DNA of 64,000 nucleotides from Alteromonas marina (GCF_000808575.1 NZ_JWLW01000017.1:1-64000); one strand, 5' to 3'; positions 19,601 through 28,922 are shown, counted from the stretch's first letter. Numbers and translations: made by a program. Notes: generated by a model not told the origin, from the sequence alone.

Positions 19601-21463
19601 TTTGTGCAACATGGTGAAATCCATTACCCAGTTACGTTCGCCCTCTGAACACGTTATTTTATAAGGACTTTCATCAATTACGCGTAACCCAAAGTTCTCG
19701 AGCATGGGTAACACGTCAGACAAATGAATAGGTTCTGCGCGGTGGAAAAGCTTAAGCTTAACAACTTGGCTGTCTGCGTCCTCTTCTTGAGGGCGATAGA
19801 ACAACATGTCCAACGTATGGTTGTCGTCAAGCATCTCTAGCTTGCCAATATCAACTAGCGCTGCTGATGGAAGGTTATGTTCCATGTAGCTACGAGAAAA
19901 CGCATTGTTGTACTTACGCTCAAGGGCTTTGCCAGATGCTTCACCGTGCGCAGCTGAAATAGCTGACGCGAGTCTGTCATTCCAGGTTTTGGTCAACTCA
20001 ATAATGTTTTGCTCTATTTCCTTCACATCGAATTCCGCGTTGTTGTCGTTGACTCTTGCAATGTAATGCGTACGGGCATATACCGACTCTGAGAAGAAGG
20101 TGGTAAATTCCACTTCTTCAGTTGCACCTAAAGACGCCTTAAGTAGCGCTTGTGTTTCTTTGCGCAGTTGAGTGTTGTAGCGCTCTCTCGGTACAAACAC
20201 CATACAAGAAAAGAAACGACCAAATGTATCTTTGCGGATAAACAAACGTGAAATACCGCGCTCTTGCATTTGGAAAATACCCATTACAATTTGCGCAAGT
20301 TCTTCCGCTGGCGTTTGTAACAATTCGTCACGTGGATAGGTTTCTATGATGTTAGCGAACGCTTTATAGGCGTGTGTGCCAGGCTCAAAACCAGATAGCT
20401 CACAAATACGCTTGATTTTTTCACGTAAAATCGGAAGCTGAGTTACGCTGTTGTTATAGAAAGAGGCAGAATACAGACCTAAGAAGCGGTGCTCACCAAC
20501 AACCTGACCTTCTTTGTTAAATACCTTCACGCCTACATAGTCCATATATGCAGGACGATGTACCCGCGCACGTGAGTTGGTTTTTGTAAGAATTAACGGA
20601 TTTTTACTTAATGCTTCAGCTCTTGCCGACGCAGGTAAGCGTGATAACAAGCGCTCGCGGTCGTTCACTGAGTTTTTGAGAAGGCCTAAGCTGGTATCAT
20701 TTCTTGGGATCCATCTGTGGTCCCCCTCAATTGCCTTAACGTCATAATAGCGATATCCCATCATGGTAAAGTTGTGATCGCCTAACCATTCTAGGTATGC
20801 CTTGGTCTGTTTCTTTGCATCTGCAGACACTGGCCAATTATACTTAGCGTTGTTTTTGATAACGTCTTGCAAGGTATTCGTCATATCTTGCCAGTCTTTA
20901 ACCGCCAAAGACACTTCATCAACCACCGAGAAAAGCTCTTTGGTTAACGCGTCGATATCTTTCTTCGATGTCTGGGTATCAATTTCGATGAAAATGACAG
21001 TCTCTTTTTTAGCACCATCAAGGCTCTGGCCAGGCTCGGCAAACGCTTCAACTTTGTTTGCACTGTCTCGTTTTATGCCAATTGGGCTGTGAAGGAAAAG
21101 GTGTGCGGTAATGTTTAACCGGTTAAGCAGCATTCGAACAGAGTCAACCAAGAACGGCATATCTGATACAATAATTTCTACGATGGTGTGGCTAGAGTGC
21201 CATCCGTGTTTGGCAATTTCCGGATTAAATACGCGTATATATGGCGATGCGTGTTCAAACTTTGCTAAGCCATTCCATAAACTTAATGTTGCTCCATAAA
21301 GGTCGCTGTCGTTGCGATTTTCTAAGTCGTCGCTTGATATGTTTTTATACAACAGACGTCCGAATTGCTGCACAAGAGACTTCTGCTTGGTATCTACTTT
21401 TTTATCAATAAGTGCAAATACGTTTTCTAGCAGTACTGAGTGTCGCTGTGAGGTGACTGTCAT
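16625..21463 (-). CDS. gdhB: NAD-specific glutamate dehydrogenase, large (180 kDa) type
   Basis: 1612-residue enzyme of the large bacterial NAD-GDH family, deaminating glutamate to 2-oxoglutarate and ammonia in catabolism. The N-terminal half holds ACT-like regulatory regions; the catalytic part starts near residue 800, with GGLRWSDRQEDFRTEVLGL, VPVGAKGGFVCK holding the catalytic Lys, and the dinucleotide-binding GVGDMAGDVFGNGML near 980. The length is typical (about 1600). The ATG at 21463 has AAAAGG upstream. It is a single-gene unit between two terminators, with a palindrome in its upstream region at 21489-21508. Confidence 0.95.
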   Translation of the reverse strand: MTVTSQRHSVLLENVFALIDKKVDTKQKSLVQQFGRLLYKNISSDDLENRNDSDLYGATLSLWNGLAKFEHASPYIRVFNPEIAKHGWHSSHTIVEIIVSDMPFLVDSVRMLLNRLNITAHLFLHSPIGIKRDSANKVEAFAEPGQSLDGAKKETVIFIEIDTQTSKKDIDALTKELFSVVDEVSLAVKDWQDMTNTLQDVIKNNAKYNWPVSADAKKQTKAYLEWLGDHNFTMMGYRYYDVKAIEGDHRWIPRNDTSLGLLKNSVNDRERLLSRLPASARAEALSKNPLILTKTNSRARVHRPAYMDYVGVKVFNKEGQVVGEHRFLGLYSASFYNNSVTQLPILREKIKRICELSGFEPGTHAYKAFANIIETYPRDELLQTPAEELAQIVMGIFQMQERGISRLFIRKDTFGRFFSCMVFVPRERYNTQLRKETQALLKASLGATEEVEFTTFFSESVYARTHYIARVNDNNAEFDVKEIEQNIIELTKTWNDRLASAISAAHGEASGKALERKYNNAFSRSYMEHNLPSAALVDIGKLEMLDDNHTLDMLFYRPQEEDADSQVVKLKLFHRAEPIHLSDVLPMLENFGLRVIDESPYKITCSEGERNWVMDFTMLHKSGQHFDMENAQILFQDAFAKVWYKTLEDDAFNRLILGANMTGRKVTILRAYAKYMRQTGSSFSRDYIANTLSNYPDIARLLVDFFDQRFNPKKRRNQKKEDAILEAIKAQLDSVSNLDDDRIIRRYLDMMSATLRTNFYQLDDAGNEKSYVSFKMMPELIPEMPLPLPKFEIFVYSPRVEGVHLRGGKVARGGLRWSDRQEDFRTEVLGLVKAQQVKNTVIVPVGAKGGFVCKNLPVGEGRAAIQAEGQACYRTFITSLLDITDNIVNGEIVPPKDVVRLDDDDPYLVVAADKGTATFSDIANGIAEEFGFWLGDAFASGGSIGYDHKKMGITARGGWESVKRHFREIGIDCQTTDFTAVGVGDMAGDVFGNGMLLSEHTRLIAAFNHLHIFFDPSPDAAASYKERQRLFENPSLSWEDYDSKLISKGGGVFSRASKSIKLTPEMKKWLGTRQLTMTPNELIHNILKMPVDLLWNGGIGTYIKSKKESHSDVGDRANDDLRVNGRDVQAKIVGEGGNLGLTQLGRIEYASNGGRVNTDFIDNVGGVDCSDNEVNIKILLNSLVNDGELTLKQRNKLLYDMTDDVSRIVLKDCYRQTQSISITELAGVKQLKEQLRFIHGLEREGQLNRELEFIPSDDEISDRVASDQGLTRPELSVLIAYGKMVLKDALNIPEITDNPYHGKLLVEAFPKVLREKFATHMQQHPLRSEIIATKLTNNMVNDMGLNFVFRMQEETGASVSEIADAYAIVHGIFNMKTLWERIEQLDNVIPAQLQLKMLDEARRIMRRASRWYIRHGNKTQSIEEAIASYRGTFDILSKNLQNYLVKSEFTQLENATQKYIDKGVPEDIAYQVASFSNMFSSFDLAQIVEADKHDTDVVAKLYYQLGSRLELHWFLDQINNQAVSNHWQALARASYREELDWQQRSIAANLLASREDVSSADQILDEWIESNQVLLKRWYHMMSEFKTSTTHEFAKFSVALRELMLLSVKSNH

Positions 21464-21488
21464 TTGTTAACCTTTTTTGAATGTCGTA

Positions 21489-21508
21489 ATACCAATTCAA
21501 ATTGGTAT
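21489..21508. repeat. Perfect palindrome upstream of the glutamate dehydrogenase gene
   Basis: ATACCAATT - CA - AATTGGTAT: a 9-base perfect inverted repeat with 2-base centre, 25 bases before the dehydrogenase start. A shorter relative, TATACCA - AC - TGGTATA, lies at 55169-55184. It may be an operator or a dispersed palindromic element common in this lineage. Confidence 0.6.
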
Positions 21509-21610
21509 AAGTGCCGAGTACCTAACTATTTTCTCTAATAAATGACGCTAATGAAAGCCCATTTTTAACCTTATATTAACAGCATAGATAACTATGCAGA
21601 AAACACCCAA

Positions 21611-21636
21611 AAAAAAGGGCCAAAAGGCCCTTTTTT
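21611..21636. terminator. Bidirectional terminator after the RND permease gene
   Basis: AAAAAAGGGCC - AAAA - GGCCCTTTTTT is a strong symmetrical hairpin with T runs on both strands, 24 bases after the permease stop on the minus strand. Confidence 0.88.
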
Positions 21637-21659
21637 ATGCGTAGCTATGCAAAAATAAT

Positions 21660-23978
21660 TTATGCATCAGGGTCATTATTATTCCACCACAAGAACCTAG
21701 CTAAGGCAGGCAGTACAATTATTGCACCGAGCATGTTCACAACGAACATAAACGTTAGCAATATACCCATATCCATTTGGAACTTAAGTGAAGAGAACAC
21801 CCAGGTACTAACGCCTATTGCCAACGTGATGCCGGTAAATAGCACAGCACTTCCACGTTCTTTTAGGGCTGCGAAATACGCTTCCTGAACGGTGGCGCCT
21901 TTCTTCAACATTAAGCTCTTGGTCGATAGTATATAAATACCATAGTCCACACCGATACCCACGCCTAGTGCGATAACCGGTAACGTAGAGACGGTGAGAC
22001 CAATTTGAAGGTATGTCATTAGCGCTTGAGCTAATACAGACACTACATAAAGCGGTATTACAACGACTAACGTGGCACGAACAGAGCGGAAGCTTATCAG
22101 ACAAAGTGCAATTACAGCACCAAACACATACAGCATCATAGGATCTTGTGCTGCACTAACAGCTTCGTTAGTTGCGGCCATTACGCCAACCGGTCCTGAA
22201 GCAAGACTGAATTTCATATCATCGGTTTCATACTCATCGCGATATGCTTTAACTGCATCGACAACTCGAGATATGGTTTCTGCTTTGTGGTCTTCCATGA
22301 ACAGGATAATTGGCATGACCGAGCAGTCGCCGTTAAGTAAACCTGACGACGTTGGAACGCGAGAAATTGCCTGCACCAATGTTTGCTGGTTACGAGGGAG
22401 TACCTGCCATTTAACATTGCCTTCGTTGTAACCTGCGTTAACAATTTTTGCAACAGATGCCAACGAAACCGCCGATTGAACGCCTTGAACATTTTCCATT
22501 TTCCACTGGAAATCGTCCATGGCCTTCATCACGCTGTGTGACGTACAAGCTTCTGGCGTGGTTTCAACCAAAATAGAAATGTAATCTACTGTTACTTCGT
22601 ACTTATCGGTAATCAGAAAAGTGTCCTGATTGTAGCGTGACGTTTCATGAAGCGCAGGTGCACCCGCATGTAAATCCCCTATCTTCATGTTTTGCGCTTG
22701 GAAATGCCCAAGTACAAACAAAATAGTGGTAACAGTTAAGATTAATGCTGCTGGCTTTTTACGCGAACATGCCGCAATCACTTCCCAGAATTTAGAGTTT
22801 GCGTTTTCTTTACCCGCGAACTTTTCGACATACTTCTGATCCAGCTTTAAGAAGCTCATCAAAACAGGTAGCAGCAAAAGGTTTGTCAGAATAATAACCG
22901 CCACACCCATACTTGCCGTTATCGCTAACTCGCGAATAATGCCGATATCGATAACCAGCAACGTCATGAAACCCACGGTATCCGATAACAGGGCAATTCC
23001 GCCCGGTACGAGTAGGTTTCTGAAGGCCGCCATAGAGGCTCGTTTTGCACCAATACCGGTTACTGCTTGTTTTTCTACCGCGTTAATCATTTGTACGCCG
23101 TGGCTCACACCAATGGCAAATACCAAAAATGGCACCAGTATTGACATAGGGTCCATACCAAAGCCAATTGAAGTAAGCAGGCCTAGCTGCCAGATAACGG
23201 CAATGATTGAGCATACTAATGGCAATAACGTAAGCATGATGCTGCGTGAGAAGAAGTACACCATTACTGCAGTGATCGCGATTGCGATGGCAAAGAATAG
23301 CAGTACGTCTTTAGCTCCATCGGCCACATCACCAATCATTTTTGCAAAGCCGATTATATGAATGGACGTGTTTTCGTTTTCATACTGACCACGAAGCTGC
23401 TTTTCTAGCTCCGCTGCCAGAGCAAGTGTGTTAAGCGGCTCCCCTGTTTGTGGGTCAATATCGAGTAACTGTGCGGTTACCATAGCACAGCTGTAATCAC
23501 TGGAAACTTGTCGGCCTACAATGTTTGCCTTTTCTACGTTTGCAGCAACTAATTCCAGTGCTTCAGGGCTAGACGAATTAAAGTCTGCGGGAATGACTGG
23601 ACCGCCAGCAAAACCGCCTTCAACGATTTCTGTAAAGCGCGTTGAAGGCGAGAAAAGTGAGATAACTAATGAGCGGTTCACACCATTAATAAAGAAAAGC
23701 TGGTCGTGAACATTTTTCAACGTATCAAAGAAGTTTTGATTGTAAATATTGTCGTTCTTATCACAGACAGAAACCAATATGTTATTGGCCCCACCAAAAT
23801 CTTGGCGGTGCTCAATATAGGTTTTCATGTATTCATGATTAAGCGGAATATTTTTCTCAAAACCTGCGTCCAAGCGCATCTGTGAGGCTTGGTAACCTAG
23901 AAATACCGTTGCAATAGCGAAAAGCGCTACCACAATTTTACGGTTTCCAAACACTAATTTTTCTAGAAAATGGGTCAT
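21660..23978 (-). CDS. RND/MMPL family transporter permease
   Basis: 772-residue inner-membrane protein with the RND layout: a first membrane helix at about 14-32, a periplasmic loop of about 200 residues, five to six helices (about 220-400, GIGASHGVQMI-like SSD region at FAIGVSHGVQMINAVEKQ), a second loop, and a second helix bundle from about 615 with LGVGIGVDYGIYILS. It is half the complexity of drug pumps and fits the MMPL/HpnN-like group that moves lipids or other hydrophobic compounds using the proton gradient. It is last in a four-gene block after DUF1302, DUF1329 and a BNR protein, 15 bases after the latter. Substrate unknown; lipid export is inference. Confidence 0.88.
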   Translation of the reverse strand: MTHFLEKLVFGNRKIVVALFAIATVFLGYQASQMRLDAGFEKNIPLNHEYMKTYIEHRQDFGGANNILVSVCDKNDNIYNQNFFDTLKNVHDQLFFINGVNRSLVISLFSPSTRFTEIVEGGFAGGPVIPADFNSSSPEALELVAANVEKANIVGRQVSSDYSCAMVTAQLLDIDPQTGEPLNTLALAAELEKQLRGQYENENTSIHIIGFAKMIGDVADGAKDVLLFFAIAIAITAVMVYFFSRSIMLTLLPLVCSIIAVIWQLGLLTSIGFGMDPMSILVPFLVFAIGVSHGVQMINAVEKQAVTGIGAKRASMAAFRNLLVPGGIALLSDTVGFMTLLVIDIGIIRELAITASMGVAVIILTNLLLLPVLMSFLKLDQKYVEKFAGKENANSKFWEVIAACSRKKPAALILTVTTILFVLGHFQAQNMKIGDLHAGAPALHETSRYNQDTFLITDKYEVTVDYISILVETTPEACTSHSVMKAMDDFQWKMENVQGVQSAVSLASVAKIVNAGYNEGNVKWQVLPRNQQTLVQAISRVPTSSGLLNGDCSVMPIILFMEDHKAETISRVVDAVKAYRDEYETDDMKFSLASGPVGVMAATNEAVSAAQDPMMLYVFGAVIALCLISFRSVRATLVVVIPLYVVSVLAQALMTYLQIGLTVSTLPVIALGVGIGVDYGIYILSTKSLMLKKGATVQEAYFAALKERGSAVLFTGITLAIGVSTWVFSSLKFQMDMGILLTFMFVVNMLGAIIVLPALARFLWWNNNDPDA

Positions 23979-23993
23979 TGTTTTTATACTGCC

Positions 23994-25040
23994 CTATTTT
24001 AAATTCAACGTTTTAATGCCATTCGCGGAAACAGCAATGCTTATACCATTGAACTGTGTGGCGTTTAAAAGCGCTGCTTTATCTTTTATCTGTGATACCT
24101 CGATGCCTTCATCAGCTTCGCAGTCCGATGGATTGGCATAAGGGTCCCGCATACTGGTAGGAAGTGGACGCTGTGCGCTTACCATCATACCGTTGTTGCC
24201 TAATGCATAGATCTTTGACTCTGAGCCAACGAGAATTGAGTTAAGCGTGCTGGTTGAACAAGTTTGAACGTACTCCCATTCCCCTTGGTTTCTATTCACG
24301 AAAATGTTACCGCGAAGCCCTACCGCTAACACCGTACTTTCATCTAACGGTTTGATATCGAAAAATGACCCAGTATAGTCAACGTAATAACGCTCCCAAG
24401 ACTCCCCCATGTTAGTACTTTTTGCTAACAAACCCGCTTCACCCGCCATGTAAAGCGTATCACCGTCAAGGGTCACACGGTTTAAGTGAGGCAGAATGGA
24501 CTCTAACTCTTGTTGATAAAAATCTTCGTCTTCCTTGCGAATTTCTTCGAGGTATTCTTGGTCCATTGGGTCAAGAAGACTGGCGTGTCTTTCTGCAGTC
24601 CACGTTTTTCCACCGTCTAGCGTTCGATAAAACAGGCCATAGGCACCAGTGGCTATACCTTGCTTTTCGTCAAAAAATAATACATCTAAAAACGGGCGTT
24701 GAAGGTCGGGTTGATAATTTTGAATTTCCCAAGTTTCGCCCTTGTCTGAAGAATGAAGAATGACAGCGTCGTGACCTACTGCCCAAATATTCTCACCTAC
24801 AACAGTAGTAGCAGTAAGCGTTGATTGAGTAGGCACGAGTTTCTGATGAAAACTCTTGCCATCTTCCGATAATAAAACGTGACCGCGTTCACCGACAATA
24901 ACGACAAATGAATTAGCGTCTATGTCCAAAAGAACTGATTGCTCAACCAATGGTGCCATGAATGCTTCTTCGGCAAGTGCAGTTGAAGAGTAGGTAACTG
25001 CGAAAGTGGCGGCAATGCACGCTGCAATGGTTTTTTTCAT
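23994..25040 (-). CDS. Periplasmic YCF48/BNR-repeat beta-propeller protein
   Basis: 348 residues with a clear signal peptide ending near ALAEEA (residue 26). The rest shows BNR/YCF48-type repeats: short segments with S-x-D-x-G-x-x-W character such as HSSDKGETWEIQ, RTLDGGKTWTAE, KSTNMGESWERY, each followed by a hydrophobic strand and a GxxG turn. This predicts a beta-propeller in the periplasm. In plants and cyanobacteria YCF48 assists photosystem assembly; here the genomic partners are DUF1302, DUF1329 and an RND permease, a grouping seen in many gammaproteobacteria. A scaffold or accessory role in that system is inferred. Confidence 0.85.
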   Translation of the reverse strand: MKKTIAACIAATFAVTYSSTALAEEAFMAPLVEQSVLLDIDANSFVVIVGERGHVLLSEDGKSFHQKLVPTQSTLTATTVVGENIWAVGHDAVILHSSDKGETWEIQNYQPDLQRPFLDVLFFDEKQGIATGAYGLFYRTLDGGKTWTAERHASLLDPMDQEYLEEIRKEDEDFYQQELESILPHLNRVTLDGDTLYMAGEAGLLAKSTNMGESWERYYVDYTGSFFDIKPLDESTVLAVGLRGNIFVNRNQGEWEYVQTCSTSTLNSILVGSESKIYALGNNGMMVSAQRPLPTSMRDPYANPSDCEADEGIEVSQIKDKAALLNATQFNGISIAVSANGIKTLNLK

Positions 25041-25079
25041 AATTAACCATTCCCCCTATTTATAATTGTCTGCATACAA

Positions 25080-25105
25080 AAACGGTTGGCATTTGCCAAC
25101 CGTTT
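25080..25105 (-). terminator. Strong hairpin between DUF1329 and BNR genes
   Basis: AAACGGTTGGCA and TGCCAACCGTTT form a perfect 12-base stem around a 2-base centre; on the minus strand it is followed by TTTTTG. It sits 15 bases after the DUF1329 stop and 40 before the BNR start, so it looks like an intrinsic terminator or a 3' end stabiliser inside the operon. Confidence 0.8.
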
Positions 25106-25119
25106 GTTGTGTAAGGCGA

Positions 25120-26487
25120 TTAGCGCATACCTTCTCGTCGTAACGCTTGAGGCGTGAATTCCACGTCTCTAGGGCGTACGGTGAAGTCATACATCTCTTC
25201 TTCGTTGTCTAAGCCAATGGCCAAGTAACGTCGAGAGTTTAAGTCGTAATACGCGTCAAGCGTCGACCATTGTGTTGGTACTTCATAATAGTTCACACCA
25301 TAAGCTACACCAACGCGATACAGTTCGCCACGATTATCATACATATCAGCAACTTGAATTTGCCAGCTATCTTCATCGATGAAGAATACGCGTTTTTGAT
25401 AAATATGTCGGAACCCTTCTTTTAGCGTCGCTTCAACTACCCAAACACGGTGCTTTTCCCAGCGTGTTAAATCTGGATTAACGTGATTTGGCTTCAAAAT
25501 ATCCTCATATGAGGCATTATCTGAATGAAGTGCATAGTTGTTATAGGCAACAAACATTTCCTGCTTGCCAACAAGTTTCCAGTCATAACGGTTTGGAGAA
25601 CCGTTAAACATATCAAAATCATCGGTAGTACGAAGACCGTCGGCTGCTGTTCCTGGCGTGTCATACGCGATATTTGGCGCGAGACGAACACGACGCTGTC
25701 CAGTGTTGTAAGTCCATGCTTTACGCGGCTCTTTGACCTGATCTACTGTTTCATGAACAAGTAGTGCAGTTCCCGCCAAGCGAGCGGGCTTAGTCACCTT
25801 TTGCTTAAACATGAACAAAATGTTGTCTTCTGTTAGCTTCTCCGGTGTAGCATCTTCTTCTGCGTACTTAATTAATAACTGCTCGTCAAAACCAATAACG
25901 TTGTAGTCACCGCCGGTAGTAACCGCCGCTTGGCCACCGTTGCGCTGAACCGCTTCGCCACGAAAGCGAAGGATGTGGTTCCAAATTGCCTCAAGACCGT
26001 TTTGAGGGATTGGGAAAGGAATACCCAAAACCGCGCCTTTAATACCATTACCGTCATCTAGCAGTTCGGCGCGTGTCGCATTTACCTTAGTAGCATCATA
26101 AATCGCTTGTGGATTTGACGCAGAACGGCGTGTTGGGTAAACCGGCATGCGGAACGTTTCAGGGTACGCTTCAAATAGCTTCTTCTGACCTTCTGATAAA
26201 AATTCTGCGTACTCTTTGTAGTTTTGAGCCGTAATTTCAAACAGCACTTTATCATCTGGATATGGATCAGGGTGATGGTCACCCACGGTATAACCTGAAG
26301 GTGCAGTAGTAATACCGCCAGTCCATGCTGGAATACTGCCGTCTGCATTTCCCGCTTTAACCGCACCTAATGGTGTTAAATCATTACCCAGTTTGTTTGC
26401 GTCTGCTTCAGACACTTTAGCCATCGCGCTTGCACCAGACAAGGCTAGTGACAAGGCTGCAGCGATAATTCCTACTTTTCTAATCAT
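25120..26487 (-). CDS. DUF1329 family periplasmic protein
   Basis: 455 residues from the ATG at 26485-26487 (MIRKVGIIAAALSL), which has AAGAG before it; a GTG nine bases further upstream is less likely. The signal peptide ends near SAMAK. The mature protein contains the family's typical start (LGNDLTPLGAVKAGNADGSIPAWTGG), many aromatic residues, and RRVRLAPNIAYDTP. DUF1329 proteins are related in fold to LolA/LolB-type lipoprotein or lipid carriers. It is the second gene after DUF1302 with 11 bases between. A role carrying a hydrophobic substrate across the periplasm is inference from fold and context. Confidence 0.88.
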   Translation of the reverse strand: MIRKVGIIAAALSLALSGASAMAKVSEADANKLGNDLTPLGAVKAGNADGSIPAWTGGITTAPSGYTVGDHHPDPYPDDKVLFEITAQNYKEYAEFLSEGQKKLFEAYPETFRMPVYPTRRSASNPQAIYDATKVNATRAELLDDGNGIKGAVLGIPFPIPQNGLEAIWNHILRFRGEAVQRNGGQAAVTTGGDYNVIGFDEQLLIKYAEEDATPEKLTEDNILFMFKQKVTKPARLAGTALLVHETVDQVKEPRKAWTYNTGQRRVRLAPNIAYDTPGTAADGLRTTDDFDMFNGSPNRYDWKLVGKQEMFVAYNNYALHSDNASYEDILKPNHVNPDLTRWEKHRVWVVEATLKEGFRHIYQKRVFFIDEDSWQIQVADMYDNRGELYRVGVAYGVNYYEVPTQWSTLDAYYDLNSRRYLAIGLDNEEEMYDFTVRPRDVEFTPQALRREGMR

Positions 26488-26498
26488 AAAAACCACTC

Positions 26499-28559
26499 TT
26501 AGATTGCGTATTTGATGTTAAATGAAATGAAGTCTCTGTCAGATAGCGCATTGGTTGTACCAATACCACCCCAGAATGCACTGTAAGACGCCGTTGCAGA
26601 CCATTTGCTTAAATAGTCAAACGTGAAAGAAAGTGCAGCAGACTTAACATCTTCTGTGAAAAGGAATAATGGATCCGGCGTTGTACCTTCAACATCGTGC
26701 GAGAAGGTACCGCGAACGCGAAGGTTCATACCCGCGAATATTGAATTGTAATCAGCAACAGCTAACAAACGGTAACCCCATGCGTCGTCTGTTGCAAACG
26801 GGTTAGTTTCAGGGCCATCCGAAAGTCCAACGTGTAATCCCTCACGAGCATTGCCGTTGATTGGTTCTAGAGACGGTGTTCGTGCTGTGCCCGGTGCATT
26901 TAAACGAATTACGTCTGGATCTGGCATATCGACAACGTTCACATAACCTACTTCACCTAGAAGCACAAAGTTATCAGAGCCGAACTTAGGACCAAATACG
27001 TGTGACGCAGTAAACTGCATCTGCCATGTATCAGAGAATAGGAAACCTTCTGCAGTTTCACCTGGTCCTACAGCGCGACCAATGTTGTTTAGCTGTGATA
27101 TACCTGCAAAATCAGGACGTAGGCCAGCATTCGCAAGCTGCTCAGGCATACCCATATAAAGCAGTTCAACATCGTCGATTTGTAATGGCTCATCAACACG
27201 ATAGGCAAATTCCCCCGCAAGCGCCGTAGTGCCAATGTTGGTGTTAAAGCTCATACCATAAAGTTTGATATCTTCTGGGTAGTAGAACTCTGACTGAGTA
27301 AATGCACCCAGTTCAGTGATGTTGTCGCGAGTAACGGTATTAGACGCTAGGAACGCGAGATCCGCGCCAATTCCTTCAGCAGTAAAATCGGATGTCTTAC
27401 CTGAAATAAGCGGGCGTTGGCTGTGGTAATTGATGTGATAGAAACTAAACTCTGTTTCATTCAAATTTTCAGCAAACCACGTCAAGCGTAAACCGTATTG
27501 ACCCTGATCGTCCGCGTCATTGTGCGCTTCGTCAGAAAAACCGCGGATAGCCACTTTGGTTGGATAAGCAAGGTAGGCTTGCGAAATGTCAGCTGGATTA
27601 GCGCCAGAGCGAAGCAAATCGCCATATCCGTTTAACGCAGTGAGAAGGTGATCTAAGTCGATGTCTGGGTTACCACTGAAACCAAGCTGGATATTTTGGC
27701 GTTGACCGCCCTCACCCGCAAAATCGTTACCGGCAAAGTAGCTACCAGATACTGGAAGCCAGCTGCGTTCCCACTCGTATTGATAGTAACCAGAAATACT
27801 AACAGTATCTGTTAAACCTAATGACGCGTATACCATACCTACAGGAAGGAATACTTCTTTCAGTTCTGCGCCTGGTGCGCGTGCACGGGTAACGTCTACA
27901 GGGTTAGTAGTGTTAATACCATGCTGAATGAAAGTACTTTCACCCCAGCTGATTACCTGACGACCTACGCGAAGTGTAAGCGGCTTGTCGCCAATCCACC
28001 AATCACCATAGAAGAACGCATCATACAGACGTACGTCTGTACACAGTAAGTCTTCTGCTTCTGGGTCTTGGCACAAGTCGTATTGGTTACCCGTTATTGG
28101 GTTAGAGTATGGGCGGTCGCCATCCATCTGCTCGAAATCATAGAACCAGAATCCACGGGCGAAGAAACCATAGTCACCAAAATTAACGTCTAATTCATGG
28201 CTTCCTGAAATTTGCGTTGCAAATGCGTCACCTGGATCGTGCGCAAGGTTACCCAAATCACCGTTAGTTGAGTAACCGCCATCTGCCAGCGCCCACACGT
28301 CGGCACTTGGGTATATAGGGTTGAAAGCTGCGTGATAACCACTCCAATCGAATTGAGGGTGGTTACTGTTACCAATAAGGTCGTAATCTCGTGCCTCTGT
28401 TCGAATACTTGTAGCCAATGTAAATGTTGAATCTAAAGAAATACTTACATCACCCACTTGCCAGTTTGCAGCATGTACTGGTACTGCAGCAGCACCTAGC
28501 AGTGAGAGAACTCCCGCTGCTACCGGTGATATTTTAAAAGCGCTAGGCCCGTTTTTCAT
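26499..28559 (-). CDS. DUF1302 family outer-membrane protein
   Basis: 686 residues with a signal peptide (GVLSLLGAAAVPVHAA) and a mature protein rich in alternating aromatic/polar strands, ending KYAI. The sequence contains LRVGRQVISWGESTF, a hallmark of DUF1302, and many D/N/G-rich turns, consistent with a large beta-barrel. The ATG at 28557-28559 has GGGAG upstream. It heads the DUF1302-DUF1329-BNR-RND block. The barrel may be the outer-membrane gate for the substrate handled by the downstream proteins; no substrate is known. Confidence 0.88.
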   Translation of the reverse strand: MKNGPSAFKISPVAAGVLSLLGAAAVPVHAANWQVGDVSISLDSTFTLATSIRTEARDYDLIGNSNHPQFDWSGYHAAFNPIYPSADVWALADGGYSTNGDLGNLAHDPGDAFATQISGSHELDVNFGDYGFFARGFWFYDFEQMDGDRPYSNPITGNQYDLCQDPEAEDLLCTDVRLYDAFFYGDWWIGDKPLTLRVGRQVISWGESTFIQHGINTTNPVDVTRARAPGAELKEVFLPVGMVYASLGLTDTVSISGYYQYEWERSWLPVSGSYFAGNDFAGEGGQRQNIQLGFSGNPDIDLDHLLTALNGYGDLLRSGANPADISQAYLAYPTKVAIRGFSDEAHNDADDQGQYGLRLTWFAENLNETEFSFYHINYHSQRPLISGKTSDFTAEGIGADLAFLASNTVTRDNITELGAFTQSEFYYPEDIKLYGMSFNTNIGTTALAGEFAYRVDEPLQIDDVELLYMGMPEQLANAGLRPDFAGISQLNNIGRAVGPGETAEGFLFSDTWQMQFTASHVFGPKFGSDNFVLLGEVGYVNVVDMPDPDVIRLNAPGTARTPSLEPINGNAREGLHVGLSDGPETNPFATDDAWGYRLLAVADYNSIFAGMNLRVRGTFSHDVEGTTPDPLFLFTEDVKSAALSFTFDYLSKWSATASYSAFWGGIGTTNALSDRDFISFNIKYAI

Positions 28560-28901
28560 ATTTTTATACTCCCAAGTCGATGTGACTTAATACGTGACAT
28601 CATGACCAACCATAACGATTAACAAAATCATTACATCATTTTGCCATAACCGCAAGAACTAATCCTACCAGTTAACAAAATTTACAACATTAGTCGTATC
28701 AAATAGTTATTGCTTTATTGTGAGTATAAAAGGCATTTATAAAGTTGCAGAGAAATTGTACAAATTAATTGGAAATGCGGTGTTTAAGTTATTTTGGACT
28801 AGATAAAGGAAATTTCGGAACTTTATCTAACCTACTTCGATAGGTAAGCAAGTTATGAGATATTCTTATACTAAGAAATATTATCTGTAGGTCTGAAGAA
28901 G
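28560..28901. promoter_or_regulatory. Upstream region of the DUF1302 operon
   Basis: About 340 AT-rich bases before the DUF1302 start on the minus strand. No open frame is convincing. It must contain the operon promoter, but I could not fix a -35/-10 pair by eye, and I see no strong palindrome. Confidence 0.35.
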
Positions 28902-28922
28902 AAAAAGGCTCTACCCGAGCCT
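28902..28922 (-). terminator. Terminator overlapping the DUF2835 stop
   Basis: The minus strand forms AGGCTC - GGGTA - GAGCCT followed by TTTTTC. The stop codon TAG at 28911-28913 lies inside the hairpin. Confidence 0.75.

Noticed and set aside
22939..23361. 140-codon plus-strand open frame opposite the RND permease
   Set aside because: Shadow of membrane-helix coding sequence; low complexity of the translated residues.
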